Made by a program: the position numbers and the translations under genes. The notes beneath the pieces were generated by a model. The model did no database searches. It was not told the DNA's origin and saw only the letters and a program-made list of their open reading frames with translations. From NCBI GenBank assembly GCA_030146155.1, contig JASLCF010000166.1:1-35661 (forward strand): DNA of 35,661 bases, read 5' to 3'. This document shows positions 15,361 through 24,163 of the stretch, in pieces. Positions within the stretch are counted from its first letter, which is position 1. Every line of letters starts with the position of its first letter. This DNA comes from Savagea sp. Its GTDB lineage: Bacteria; Bacillota; Bacilli; Bacillales_A; Planococcaceae.

Positions 15361-16413
15361 TCATTGAGAAATGTCTTTATCCGCTCTCGTGATATATTCT
15401 ACCACATAGATCCCTGCATGTGTGCCTGTACCGATGTGAGTAAATTGAGGATGCAGGAAAACTTCTCTATGTGTATCTGATGTTAGAAAACTATGAACAA
15501 CTTCGATTGGGTCTACAAAAGAGGATGCAACCGTTTCTCCCGCTTGTTGGTGTTTAATTGCTTCTTCAACTAATCTTTCCTTCAATGTTCCCTGTTGTTC
15601 TTGAATGTGCTTAGGTAATGCTAGCTGTTCACTAACTTTTCGAGCAAAGACAGTTAACTGATAATCAGAAGCTAAAGAACGCTGACCGTGAGCAATCCGC
15701 ATCCAGTTGGTTAAATCAACTAACTGTCTTTCCACTGCCCGATTATTTTCAACCCATTCTTTCGTTGTAAATAGAGGTGCACGAATTAATTTCCCCTCGT
15801 AAAACATATCATAGGGCTGGTGCAATACTAAGGTTTCGTTATTAATGAATCGAACCGCTTGAATCTCTTTATCTTTTGTATCAATGTAGACTTGTGCTTG
15901 TACTTGATTAAACGGAATTAAAAACTTCGAGGTCACTTCCTCTTGATTTAAAGAAAAGGTATAACGACTTTCCCCAATAGGTATAGTAATTTCGCTCTCA
16001 ATAGGCTGAGTAGTCAATATCGATTCTATACTTTCATTCATTTGAAAAGGTGAAATATCCATTTGTTCATTCATGGTAAAGATTTGATTCACTTTCCCAT
16101 CTTGATCAACGCCAACCATCGTTTTTAGTTGTTTATATACATACCAATCATAACCATACATTGAAGGTTCTATTCGATCTTGTTTACCAAATTGAGCAGT
16201 CCAATTGGTGATGGATTGATTAATAAATAAAGAGATTCCCTTCTTAGGACGTGGCGCATGTTGAGTAATTTGTTGATTAGTCATTTCAATCACTGGACTA
16301 CTTTCTTTGACTCCAGATTCAATCATCTCAGTCTCAGCAATCTTATCTTTCATAATTTCCATAAATACTATTAATAGAACAATCACGACAAATGGATAAA
16401 CAAATTTCTTCAA
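15361..16413 (-). CDS. ylbC: CAP/SCP domain protein with CAP-associated N-terminal domain (YlbC-like)
   Basis: A 350-residue membrane-anchored extracytoplasmic protein. One membrane segment lies at about 5-20. A CAP-associated N-terminal domain follows at about 60-190, then a bacterial CAP domain at about 220-345 starting LVDLTNWMRIAHGQRSL and with DTHREVFLHPQFTHIGTG, the usual His-containing CAP signature. CAP domain function in bacteria is mostly unknown. A GTG at 16422 overlaps the SD; the TTG at 16413 has AAGGTGAT 8 nt upstream and gives MKKFVYPF. It precedes ylbF as in B. subtilis, but ylbD and ylbE are missing between them. Confidence 0.88.
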   Translation of the reverse strand: MKKFVYPFVVIVLLIVFMEIMKDKIAETEMIESGVKESSPVIEMTNQQITQHAPRPKKGISLFINQSITNWTAQFGKQDRIEPSMYGYDWYVYKQLKTMVGVDQDGKVNQIFTMNEQMDISPFQMNESIESILTTQPIESEITIPIGESRYTFSLNQEEVTSKFLIPFNQVQAQVYIDTKDKEIQAVRFINNETLVLHQPYDMFYEGKLIRAPLFTTKEWVENNRAVERQLVDLTNWMRIAHGQRSLASDYQLTVFARKVSEQLALPKHIQEQQGTLKERLVEEAIKHQQAGETVASSFVDPIEVVHSFLTSDTHREVFLHPQFTHIGTGTHAGIYVVEYITRADKDISQ

Positions 16414-16493
16414 ATCAATCACCTTCTTTCTTTCTCTATCATAACCATTTCTTTATAATTTGTGAACAGTATCGCAATTGTCTACAAAATACA

Positions 16494-16522
16494 TTGCAAC
16501 CTCAAGCAATTTGTTCTATCAT
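16494..16522 (+). promoter_or_regulatory. Predicted promoter of the YugN-family gene
   Basis: TTGCAA (16494-16499), 17-nt spacer, TATCAT (16517-16522), 46 nt before the start codon. A TTGTGAA lies upstream on the plus strand near 16460. Confidence 0.5.
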
Positions 16523-16568
16523 TAAATAGTATAAGCGGACGATTGTGTCATTAAAAGGAGGATTTTTC

Positions 16569-16934
16569 ATGTATATTGAAAATACAGGGTTGGAGTCAAT
16601 GGTAGTAGACTTAAAATTACTTACCGAAGTAATGGAAAAGTATGACTTAGTGACAGGAGAACATTGGGATTATGAAAGAATCACTTACGACAAAAAATAT
16701 GTAATTAAAGAAGGAACATATTATTTACGTGTATTTGGTTTCACTCCAACTGGTGACATCGGTTCTGGTCGTGCAGAAATCCATCTTAAAAAGCCAGTAA
16801 TCGGAAAATACTACTATCCACATGGTGTAGAGTATGGAGAAGATGAGGTTTTCCCAGATAACCTTGTCAAAGATTGCGAAAAAACATTACAAAAAGTCTA
16901 CGATGAATTAAAACCTTTTGCTATTGAAAAATAA
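16569..16934 (+). CDS. ylbA: YugN-family protein (YlbA-like)
   Basis: A 121-residue soluble acidic protein of the YugN family, function unknown. It begins MYIENTGLESMVVDLKLL and contains KKYVIKEGTYYLRVFGF and KPVIGKYYYPHGVEYGE, which are family-like. The frame opens at a GTG at 16545, but the ATG at 16569 is 7 nt from a strong AAAGGAGG, so the shorter form is right. Position next to ylbC agrees with B. subtilis ylbA, although it is transcribed on the other strand and ylbB is absent. It has its own promoter and terminator. Confidence 0.85.
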   Translation: MYIENTGLESMVVDLKLLTEVMEKYDLVTGEHWDYERITYDKKYVIKEGTYYLRVFGFTPTGDIGSGRAEIHLKKPVIGKYYYPHGVEYGEDEVFPDNLVKDCEKTLQKVYDELKPFAIEK

Positions 16935-16967
16935 GACAAAGATAAGTTTTACCTTTTCTTTGAACCC

Positions 16968-17000
16968 AGAGACATTTTACTTTATGTAAATGTCTCTTTT
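16968..17000 (+). terminator. Rho-independent terminator after the YugN-family gene
   Basis: AGAGACATTTTAC pairs with GTAAATGTCTCT (one bulged base) around TTTAT and is followed by a T run. The remaining 220 nt to the next gene hold a promoter and a short GGATGAAT/ATTCATCC inverted repeat (17064-17093) of unclear meaning. Confidence 0.8.
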
Positions 17001-17157
17001 TCTATGTCGTTTCAATACAAACAAGCAGCCATGTTTTACTGCTTTAGTGCTTCTAATAAAAATGGATGAATAGACTAGTGAAATCATTCATCCTTGACCA
17101 CCCAAAACAAGTTTCTTTTTTTATTTTTATAAACTTGCAACTTTTTGATATTTTTCA

Positions 17158-17186
17158 TAGTCTTTTAAACATCTCTTCTCTATAAT
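17158..17186 (+). promoter_or_regulatory. Predicted promoter of the AI-2E family permease
   Basis: A consensus TATAAT lies at 17181-17186. The best -35 at 17 nt is TAGTCT, which is weak. The start codon is 36 nt downstream of the -10 box. Confidence 0.45.
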
Positions 17187-17221
17187 AGAAGTATCACTAG
17201 GTACTATCGGAGGCGTTACGT

Positions 17222-18280
17222 TTGTCTAAAATAATCAACAAAAGAAATTTACTTATCATTTTAACAATCGCAGTACTCATCGCTACACTCTATTTCATTG
17301 TCCCAGTCTCTATTCCGATTATTTTAGCATTGTTAACAGCAACGATGATCGAACCGTTGGTCAGACTATTTGAACGAAAAATGAAATTATCTCGTAAACT
17401 GTCAGTTATTTCCGTCTATATTATCGTGCTCGGTTTTATCATTATGAGTCTCTATTTTATTACGAACACACTCATCGGAAAAATTGTCGAGTTTGTCAAG
17501 AATGCACCGGCACATATCAATACCATTACCCACGCATGGAATGAAGCACAAACGTTCATCTTCAACTTCTCAGCAGGGATGCCTGAAGAATTTTTAAAGG
17601 CATTACAGGTGGAATTAAACAAAATCATTATCAATATGCGAGACTCACTCATCAATCTATTAAGCTATGATCGCTTAACTACAATTGCAGCTGAAATACC
17701 GAACTTACTCGTTAGTTTAATTGTCTTTATGATTGCACTGTTCTTATTCATGCTAGAACTGCCGCAATTAAAACAAACAGTTTTCAATCATTTGAAAGAA
17801 AGCACCGCACAAAAAGTTTCATATATGAATACCAAATTAAAATTAGTGCTTGTAGGATTTATTAAAGCTCAACTTATGGTCAGTATTATTATTTTTATAG
17901 TAGCATTCATTGGACTACTGCTCATCATACCGAAATATGCATTAGTTATGGCCATTGTAATTTGGATAATTGATATCATTCCTATTCTTGGATCAATTAT
18001 CGTCCTAGCTCCCTGGGCTATGTACGCATTTATCATGGGAGATACGGCACTAGGTACCCAGCTATCTATTCTGGCAATCATTTTATTAGTTATCAGAAGA
18101 ACAGTAGAGCCTAAAGTAATGGGATCTCAGATTGGACTATCTCCACTCCCAACACTCATCGCAATGTTTATTGGACTAAAACTTTTTGGTTTCCTCGGAT
18201 TCTTTATTGGACCTTTAATCGTTATTTTATTTACCACGGCACGAGAAGCTGAAATAATCAAAATTAACTTTAAGGTATAG
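17222..18280 (+). CDS. AI-2E family transporter (UPF0118)
   Basis: A 352-residue polytopic membrane protein with about seven to eight membrane segments, grouped as a pair at the N-terminus and a cluster from residue 155 onward, with a large soluble loop at about 75-150. The GLSPLPTLIAMFIGLKLFGF segment near residue 305 and FIGPLIVILF after it are typical of the AI-2E/YtvI family, whose members include autoinducer exporters and cation/proton antiporters; the substrate here cannot be told. The start is a TTG at 17222 with CGGAGG 8 nt upstream; no closer ATG fits. It has no counterpart between ylbA and ctaG in B. subtilis. A shared terminator separates it from the convergent ctaM-like gene. Confidence 0.85.
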   Translation: MSKIINKRNLLIILTIAVLIATLYFIVPVSIPIILALLTATMIEPLVRLFERKMKLSRKLSVISVYIIVLGFIIMSLYFITNTLIGKIVEFVKNAPAHINTITHAWNEAQTFIFNFSAGMPEEFLKALQVELNKIIINMRDSLINLLSYDRLTTIAAEIPNLLVSLIVFMIALFLFMLELPQLKQTVFNHLKESTAQKVSYMNTKLKLVLVGFIKAQLMVSIIIFIVAFIGLLLIIPKYALVMAIVIWIIDIIPILGSIIVLAPWAMYAFIMGDTALGTQLSILAIILLVIRRTVEPKVMGSQIGLSPLPTLIAMFIGLKLFGFLGFFIGPLIVILFTTAREAEIIKINFKV

Positions 18281-18315
18281 AAAAAGCACATTGAACCGAG
18301 TTCAATGTGCTTTTT
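18281..18315. terminator. Bidirectional terminator between AI-2E gene and ctaM-like gene
   Basis: AAAAAGCACATTGAAC and GTTCAATGTGCTTTTT form a perfect 16-bp stem with a 3-nt loop (CGA), with A/T runs suited to both converging transcripts. Confidence 0.92.
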
Positions 18316-18332
18316 AAATCTTTATTCAAACA

Positions 18333-18800
18333 TCAAAAACCAAAAATCGCTTTAATGACAGAAGTTGTTTCGCCTGCTTCGTAAAAAATATACAATAAAC
18401 AATATACAGTTACTCCTGTAATTGCAGTAAAGAACCAAATAATACTTGTAAATGGACCCAATTTTCTATGTTTCTTCAAATTGTCTTTCCATCCCGTGTA
18501 AAGTGTCATTAATCCAAAAACTGCACTCGTTGTTGCTAATGTAATATGGAAAATTAAGAAGATCGTGTAATAAATCTTCAACTCATCTGGACCACCGAAT
18601 TGGCTGTTCCCGACGAACACAGTGCGTGAAATATAAATAATAAAGAACAATACTGCCGCAACTGCTGCTGCAAACATTGTTTTCTTATGTGCCTCGATTT
18701 TTCCACGACTCACTAGAATCCATCCAATAGCTACAAGAATAGCTGATAAAGCAATAAAAAAAGTACTGATTGTTGGGAGTAATGGTGCATTATTCATCAT
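18333..18800 (-). CDS. ctaM: DUF420 membrane protein, CtaM-like oxidase assembly factor
   Basis: A 155-residue protein with four to five membrane segments of the DUF420 family. The Staphylococcus aureus member CtaM is needed for an active heme-copper oxidase; YozB is the B. subtilis relative. Conserved histidines appear in IEAHKKTMF near residue 35, FLIFHITLA near 83 and LKKHRKLGP near 107. The ATG at 18800 has AAAGGAG 10 nt upstream; a second ATG follows directly. It lies 15 nt after ctaG, so the two are an operon, which supports a role in caa3 assembly. In B. subtilis the DUF420 gene is elsewhere. The symbol is by analogy. Confidence 0.82.
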   Translation of the reverse strand: MMNNAPLLPTISTFFIALSAILVAIGWILVSRGKIEAHKKTMFAAAVAAVLFFIIYISRTVFVGNSQFGGPDELKIYYTIFLIFHITLATTSAVFGLMTLYTGWKDNLKKHRKLGPFTSIIWFFTAITGVTVYCLLYIFYEAGETTSVIKAIFGF

Positions 18801-18815
18801 TGATTATTAACTCCT

Positions 18816-19745
18816 TTATCTTTGAAGAAGCTCGTCTCGCTTTCTTCTTTCTTCTAAATCTCTTTGTGTAATCTCATCTGCATCTCTTTGTTCGTGGCGA
18901 TACCACACAATAAATACTCGTCCGATAACCACTACATAGATTAACTCTTGCATGATTTTCATAATAATACCGCCTAATTGTTGATCATATAAGGCAGGCA
19001 TGTTTGTAAATAGTTGTGGGCCTGTAATTGAAGGGGGTAATGATGCTAACGTTCCTGCAGGAACACAAAGTGCCATTGCTTGAATCCACGCTTCACCTGT
19101 CATATAGGTTTCATAAACAGGTACATCTACGAAAATAATTAAGGTACAAGCTGGTGTGATTAATAAAGCACTTAGAACAACATAACCAATTTTTTTCAAC
19201 CCATGCAGTTTAGGTTGTCCTTCCAAAGTATTAAGGATTGGCCACCATAAAAATAGAGCCGAGATGAATAATGTAATTGTAAACACTGCATGTAAAATTA
19301 AGCTTAACTTTACTGTGTCTAATATAATCGGATAGTGATAAAGTGAAAACATTAAACTAAATATTAGTAAACTAATAATTGGCTTCGTCATTAACATTAA
19401 AAACTTACCTAAGAGTTTTCGATCAAATACTTTTCTCCAAATCCAATTAGGTATTCCTAAAATTAAAAAAGGTGCAACGATTAATAGTAACAAAGCCATT
19501 TGAACCATGTGAACTGAGAATAAAATATGTCCTAATAAATCGACGGGTGAACCTTTTACAATATAAAGCATAATCATTGATGCTAAAAAGTAGTTACGCT
19601 CCTTTTTCGTCAAAGGCTCAGAATCTTTAAATTGATCTCTCCACTTGACTGTAATTAAAAAATACAGAATTACAAGTGCAATTAAAGATGCTAAAAAATA
19701 AGGACTGTACATTGCTGTCTTACCAAAAATACTTAATGGTAGCAT
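18816..19745 (-). CDS. ctaG: Cytochrome c oxidase assembly factor CtaG
   Basis: CtaG of the Caa3_CtaG family is a polytopic membrane protein required for assembly of the caa3 oxidase (unrelated to the CtaG/Cox11 copper chaperone). The 309-residue product has about seven membrane segments. It carries family histidines in LLGHILFSVHMVQM near residue 70 and SLYHYPIILD near 134, and ends in a charged cytoplasmic tail. Start ATG at 19745 follows GGAGG at 7 nt. It is separated from ctaF by a terminator and its own promoter, so it forms a second unit with the ctaM-like gene. Confidence 0.92.
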   Translation of the reverse strand: MLPLSIFGKTAMYSPYFLASLIALVILYFLITVKWRDQFKDSEPLTKKERNYFLASMIMLYIVKGSPVDLLGHILFSVHMVQMALLLLIVAPFLILGIPNWIWRKVFDRKLLGKFLMLMTKPIISLLIFSLMFSLYHYPIILDTVKLSLILHAVFTITLFISALFLWWPILNTLEGQPKLHGLKKIGYVVLSALLITPACTLIIFVDVPVYETYMTGEAWIQAMALCVPAGTLASLPPSITGPQLFTNMPALYDQQLGGIIMKIMQELIYVVVIGRVFIVWYRHEQRDADEITQRDLEERRKRDELLQR

Positions 19746-20056
19746 TTGTTCGCCTCCATGAAAATCAATCTGTACATAATTATAAAGCTAAAAAAAGTTG
19801 AACACAATAGTATTCGCTTATTTAGTGAGGGCCTCTAGTATTTTTTTGAATTTTGTTCTTAATTTGTTCAATTATGAAGTTTAAAACAAGTTTCTGTGAA
19901 CTCTATCTCCTTTTCTTTTCTGCATATTGCAAAACACATCGTCTTCAAACTTAAGCAGTGCAGCCAAATGTGTTTTCAATTTAATACGATAAGCTTCTAT
20001 CGTCCCCGCAGCTCCTTACTGAAAATAGGATACACACGTAATATTTATCAGTAATT
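19746..20056. other. Long intergenic region upstream of ctaG
   Basis: This gap holds the ctaG promoter at its left end and no open frame with an SD. AAAACACAT and ATGTGTTTT (about 19930-19980) and ACGATA/TATCGT (19986-20003) are weak inverted repeats. I see no RNA gene or further feature. Confidence 0.5.
19779..19807 (-). promoter_or_regulatory. Predicted promoter of ctaG-ctaM
   Basis: On the minus strand TTGTGT (19807-19802), 17-nt spacer, TATAAT (19784-19779), 33 nt before the ctaG start. The -10 box is a perfect match. Confidence 0.65.
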
Positions 20057-20090
20057 AAAAAAGAGCCTACATAAAGTAGACTCTTTTTTT
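20057..20090. terminator. Terminator after ctaF
   Basis: AAAAAAGAGCCTAC pairs with GTAGACTCTTTTTT (one mismatch) around ATAAA. It lies 5 nt after the ctaF stop and ends the ctaB-F transcript. Confidence 0.85.
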
Positions 20091-20094
20091 AAAA

Positions 20095-20445
20095 TTAATT
20101 CCACCAAACAATTGTTACAAAAGCTAATGGAACTAATCCACCTAAAATCATTCCCATATACATAAAGTACTGTGGAATACCGTGCTCTTCTTCAGCCATA
20201 TGCATGAAGTAGTAGAGTTGTAATCCTACTTGAACTGCCGCAATTAACAATACCATTGGTAATGCGAACAAGCGTGAAATGCCTGCTACACCATTCTGAT
20301 AAGCAACTACTACACCAAAGGATACGACCATTAAGAAAATCATCAGAGAGAACATCGTTACTTGAGCACGCATAGCCTCACGACCGCGACGCTCGAACAA
20401 TTCCTGCTCAGCAGGCGTACGTTTCGTAATTTGAACTTCTGCCAT
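20095..20445 (-). CDS. ctaF: Cytochrome c oxidase subunit IVB
   Basis: CtaF is the small fourth subunit of the caa3-type oxidase. The 116-residue protein has a hydrophilic N-terminus and three membrane segments (about 33-52, 60-80 and 93-113), with LQLYYFMHMAEEEHG near residue 75 typical of subunit IV. The frame extends to a TTG at 20454, but the ATG at 20445 is better placed from GGGAGTG. It follows the ctaE stop by one nucleotide. Confidence 0.94.
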   Translation of the reverse strand: MAEVQITKRTPAEQELFERRGREAMRAQVTMFSLMIFLMVVSFGVVVAYQNGVAGISRLFALPMVLLIAAVQVGLQLYYFMHMAEEEHGIPQYFMYMGMILGGLVPLAFVTIVWWN

Positions 20446-20446
20446 C

Positions 20447-21076
20447 TTAACCAATCACTCCCATCAAGTATACTACTGTGAAAATGAATACCCAAACAAC
20501 GTCAATGAAGTGCCAGTACAATGAGAATGTATAGTACTTTGTAGCGTTATAAAGGTTCAATCCGCGTTTTGCGTTACGGAAGATTAATAAAGTGATCCAA
20601 ACTAATCCAACAGCTACGTGAAGTCCGTGAGTACCTACTAGTGTAAAGAATGCTGATGCGAAAGCAGAGCTTCCGAATGTGAATCCTAAATCAACATAGT
20701 GTACGAACTCATATACTTCAATCATTAAAAACCCTAAACCTAAGATTGCAGTTAAAGACATCCAAATCTGCATTTTCTTGAAGTTGTAGTTTCTCATATG
20801 ATGAACTGCATAAACAGATGTTAATGAAGATGTAAGTAGCAATAAAGTCATTGCTAATACTAAATCTAAACTGTAAAGATTTTGAGTAGTGAATTCAAAA
20901 CCAGCTGGTCCACTATTCTTTAAAGCTAAATATGTTGCGAAAAGTGTAGCGAAAAGAATTGTCTCTCCACCTAGGAATAACCAGAAACCGATAAACTTAT
21001 TTTTAGCTTCTAAAGTTGCACGCTCTGGATGCTCCGGCCATGTCTCAGGGGTAAACTTCTGATTTAAAAGATCCAT
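20447..21076 (-). CDS. ctaE: Cytochrome c oxidase subunit III
   Basis: Subunit III of the caa3 oxidase. The 209-residue protein has five membrane segments and the family blocks FIGFWLFLGGETILFATLF near residue 28, GTHGLHVAVGLVW near 148 and a C-terminal YWHFIDVVWVFIFTVVYL. The ATG at 21076 overlaps the ctaD stop by one nucleotide (TAATG), with GAGGGGG upstream. Length matches the short bacterial COX3. Confidence 0.97.
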   Translation of the reverse strand: MDLLNQKFTPETWPEHPERATLEAKNKFIGFWLFLGGETILFATLFATYLALKNSGPAGFEFTTQNLYSLDLVLAMTLLLLTSSLTSVYAVHHMRNYNFKKMQIWMSLTAILGLGFLMIEVYEFVHYVDLGFTFGSSAFASAFFTLVGTHGLHVAVGLVWITLLIFRNAKRGLNLYNATKYYTFSLYWHFIDVVWVFIFTVVYLMGVIG

Positions 21077-22956
21077 TAATTATGCCCCCTCTTTGCAATT
21101 TCTTTTTCAGTCTCAAGGATTTCTTTTTTCGTTACGTAGAAACCTAAGTCATCTTGTACAGAACGAGCTGCCATTGATGCGAATGTGAATACGAGTCCGA
21201 ATACTAATACTGGAAGTCCCCATGCATGTTCTTGACGGAACATTGCACCAAAACCTGCAATAAATAATCCAAGAGTCATCAAGAATGGAATGATTGAACC
21301 GTATGGCATATGAATGTCTGTAACTTCTTCAGCTGCCGTCCAGCCTTTTTCATTACCTTCAGATTTCTCTAAATACACACAGTCTAAACCACGAACAAGT
21401 GGTGTTTGTGGGAAGTTGTAGAATGGTGGTGGTGAAGGGATTGCCCACTCCAACGTACGACCATCTCCCCATGGGTCATTACCAATACGTTTGTTTTTCA
21501 CAGTTGCCATAATCGCATTAATGACTAGGATAATTACACCAATTGCCATTAATACTGCACCGATTGTAGAAATTTTGTTAGCTAGGTTCCAGCCTTGTCC
21601 GTCCATATATGTCCATACACGACGTGGCATTCCCCAGAATCCTAACCAGTGTTGAATTAAGAATGTCATGTGGAAACCAATGAAGAAAAACACAAATGTA
21701 ATTTTTCCTAATGTTTCGTTTAACATTACACCAAACATTTTTGGCCACCAGTAGTGTGTTCCTGCTAAAATCGCAAGTACTACTCCACCTACGATTACGT
21801 AGTGGAAGTGAGCTACGATGAAGTAAGAATCATGTAACTGATAGTCAAGAGGTGCTGAACCTTGCATAACACCTGTTACTCCACCCATTACGAATGAAGG
21901 AATGAAACCTAATGCATAAAGCATTGGTGTAGTTACTTTGATACTTCCGCCCCACATTGTTAAGAGCCAGTTAAAGATCTTAACCCCTGTTGGAACAGCG
22001 ATTGCCATTGTTGCAACAGCGAAAATTGCGTTTGCTGTTGGTCCAAGCCCTACTGTAAACATATGGTGAGCCCAAACCATGAATCCTAAGAATCCGATAA
22101 GAACTGTAGCGAATACCATTGATGGGTATCCAAACAGACGTTTTCTTGAGAATGTAGAGAAAATCTCAGAGAATATACCGAATGCAGGCAAAATTAAAAT
22201 ATAAACTTCAGGGTGACCGAAAATCCAGAAAATATGTTCCCAAATAATCGTGTTACCACCCATTAAGTGGTTAAAGAATTGTCCACCAAACATACGGTCA
22301 AATGTTAAGAAGAAAAGACCAACTGTTAATGGTGGGAAAGCGAATAAAATCATTGCTGATGCGATGAATGTTGTCCAAGTGAACAACGGCATACGCATGT
22401 AAGTCATACCTGGTGCACGCATGTTAATAATAGTAACTAAGAAGTTAATCCCAGCCATTAACGTACCCGCCCCTGCAATTTGAAGTCCTATTGCATAGAA
22501 ATCAATACCATGTCCTGGAGAAGCAAGTGAAAGCGATGCATATGATGTCCAACCAGCATCTGGAACTTCACCATAAATCCAAGAGATGTTTAAGAAAATA
22601 CCACCAAGCATAAACATCCAGAAACCTAATGAGTTAATGAATGGGAACGCTACGTCACGTGCACCAATTTGTAAAGGCACGATTGCGTTCATAAATCCAA
22701 ATAATATTGGCATAGCTGCAAGGAAGATCATCGTTGTACCGTGCATTGTAATTAAATCGTTAAACATTCCTGCTGTAACGAAATCATTTTGAGGCGTTAG
22801 TAATTGCCAACGAATGAAAAGAGCTTCAATTCCACCTAGTACGAAGAAAAACGCTCCTCCGAGGAGATAAAGAATCCCGATCTTCTTATGGTCGACTGTA
22901 GTCATCCAGTCCCATACTGTTGCGCCAAAGCCTTTCTTTTGAGCAACTGAACTCAC
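21076..22956 (-). CDS. ctaD: Cytochrome c oxidase subunit I
   Basis: Catalytic subunit with heme a, heme a3 and CuB, reducing oxygen to water and pumping protons. The 626-residue protein has 12 or more membrane segments plus an extra C-terminal pair as in Bacillus CtaD. Ligand motifs are visible: MHGTTMIF near residue 70, IFGHPEVYILILP near 244 with the His-Tyr cross-link site, WAHHMFTVG near 293 and VAHFHYVIVGG near 382. The start is a GTG at 22956 with AGGAGG 7 nt upstream. Between ctaC and ctaE in the usual order. Confidence 0.98.
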   Translation of the reverse strand: MSSVAQKKGFGATVWDWMTTVDHKKIGILYLLGGAFFFVLGGIEALFIRWQLLTPQNDFVTAGMFNDLITMHGTTMIFLAAMPILFGFMNAIVPLQIGARDVAFPFINSLGFWMFMLGGIFLNISWIYGEVPDAGWTSYASLSLASPGHGIDFYAIGLQIAGAGTLMAGINFLVTIINMRAPGMTYMRMPLFTWTTFIASAMILFAFPPLTVGLFFLTFDRMFGGQFFNHLMGGNTIIWEHIFWIFGHPEVYILILPAFGIFSEIFSTFSRKRLFGYPSMVFATVLIGFLGFMVWAHHMFTVGLGPTANAIFAVATMAIAVPTGVKIFNWLLTMWGGSIKVTTPMLYALGFIPSFVMGGVTGVMQGSAPLDYQLHDSYFIVAHFHYVIVGGVVLAILAGTHYWWPKMFGVMLNETLGKITFVFFFIGFHMTFLIQHWLGFWGMPRRVWTYMDGQGWNLANKISTIGAVLMAIGVIILVINAIMATVKNKRIGNDPWGDGRTLEWAIPSPPPFYNFPQTPLVRGLDCVYLEKSEGNEKGWTAAEEVTDIHMPYGSIIPFLMTLGLFIAGFGAMFRQEHAWGLPVLVFGLVFTFASMAARSVQDDLGFYVTKKEILETEKEIAKRGHN

Positions 22957-22985
22957 TGTGTTACCTCCTATTCAAAATCAAGTTA

Positions 22986-24068
22986 TTATTCTACTTTTAA
23001 GCCCATTAAATATTCAGCTAATGCATCAAGTTCATCATCAGAAATTTGCTCTTCTGAGAATGAAGGCATCTTGTTACCTGGTTTATGTTTTTGTGTATCG
23101 CGAATCCAAGATTTTAATTTCTCTTCATTGTGATCCATAAATCCTGCTACTCGGTTACGTTCACCGAATGTTGTTAAGTTAGGACCTTGTGTAATAGATT
23201 CTCCAATTCCACCTGATGTACCTACAGCATCGTTCGCGTGACACATGATACAGCTGTTATTGAATACCTCTTCACCTTGTGCGTTTGCAACTGGTTTATT
23301 TTCATCAGATGCTTGCATTTTTGCAACCCACTGATCAAAATCTGCACGTGGTAAAGTTTTTACTTTGAAGTCCATTAATGCGTGAGATGGTCCACATAAC
23401 TCAGCACATTTTCCATAGAATACGCCATCGCGTAAATCTTTAGATTCTTTTTCGAATTTTAGATAGAATTTATTGACGTTCTCAACGTTTGTATCTAATT
23501 TACCACCTACTGCTGGAATCCAGAACGAGTGTTTTACGTCTGCAGCGATTAAGTTAAAGTAAACTTTCTCGTCTGTAGGAACAACTAATTCTTGAGCTGT
23601 TGTAATCCCTAAATCTGGGTATTCAAACTCCCACCAGTATAATTTTGCTGTAACGTCTACCACTAAGTTCTCTGGGTTACCTTCATCATCTGTTGCACCC
23701 ATCGCAGAGACATCACCTAATTTGTATGTGTAGTAAACAGTTACTACTGCGAAGATTAATACAAGAATAATCGGAATAATTGTCCATACTAATTCAAGAG
23801 TATGACTTCCTTCAACTTGTTTAGGGACAAAATCATCACCTAATTTTGAACGTCTAAATTTCACAAGTGCTACTGTGTAAATTGCAACAACTACAAAAAT
23901 AACAAACAACATAATCGCTGCAGCAATCATCAGTAAGTTAAACTGATCTTGTCCTACCTGTCCTGCTGGACGTAATGTAGAGATTTCTTCTTGTCCACAT
24001 CCTGCCAGGAAAATAGCTAGAACTGTCAGAAGTGAAAAGAGACGCCACTTTTTGAGTCCTTTTTTCAT
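22986..24068 (-). CDS. ctaC: Cytochrome c oxidase subunit II with fused cytochrome c domain (caa3)
   Basis: Subunit II accepts electrons through CuA. The 360-residue lipoprotein precursor has the lipobox LAGC with Cys24, two membrane segments at about 45-70 and 90-110, and a cupredoxin domain. The CuA site shows as GKCAELCGPSHALMDF near residue 220. A C-terminal cytochrome c domain with CIMCH near residue 275 and a distal Met in NKMPSFS makes this a caa3-type enzyme. ATG at 24068 follows AGAGGT with a long spacer. The 95 nt upstream of it hold A/T-rich repeats but no clear terminator. Confidence 0.97.
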   Translation of the reverse strand: MKKGLKKWRLFSLLTVLAIFLAGCGQEEISTLRPAGQVGQDQFNLLMIAAAIMLFVIFVVVAIYTVALVKFRRSKLGDDFVPKQVEGSHTLELVWTIIPIILVLIFAVVTVYYTYKLGDVSAMGATDDEGNPENLVVDVTAKLYWWEFEYPDLGITTAQELVVPTDEKVYFNLIAADVKHSFWIPAVGGKLDTNVENVNKFYLKFEKESKDLRDGVFYGKCAELCGPSHALMDFKVKTLPRADFDQWVAKMQASDENKPVANAQGEEVFNNSCIMCHANDAVGTSGGIGESITQGPNLTTFGERNRVAGFMDHNEEKLKSWIRDTQKHKPGNKMPSFSEEQISDDELDALAEYLMGLKVE

Positions 24069-24163
24069 CGCTTATGAATACCTCTCTTTCCAAATAAAAT
24101 AATAAATGTTGAGGACTACTGACCTCTCTATAATGAATTCTATAGTGAGAAAGAATTCCGTAG

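Noticed and set aside
17064..17093. GGATGAAT/ATTCATCC inverted repeat as a terminator
   Set aside because: The stem is only 8 bp with a 14-nt loop, lacks a T run, and a better terminator lies upstream at 16968.
19930..20003. Small RNA gene between ctaG and ctaF
   Set aside because: Only weak inverted repeats and no clear promoter leading to the downstream terminator, which is explained by ctaF.
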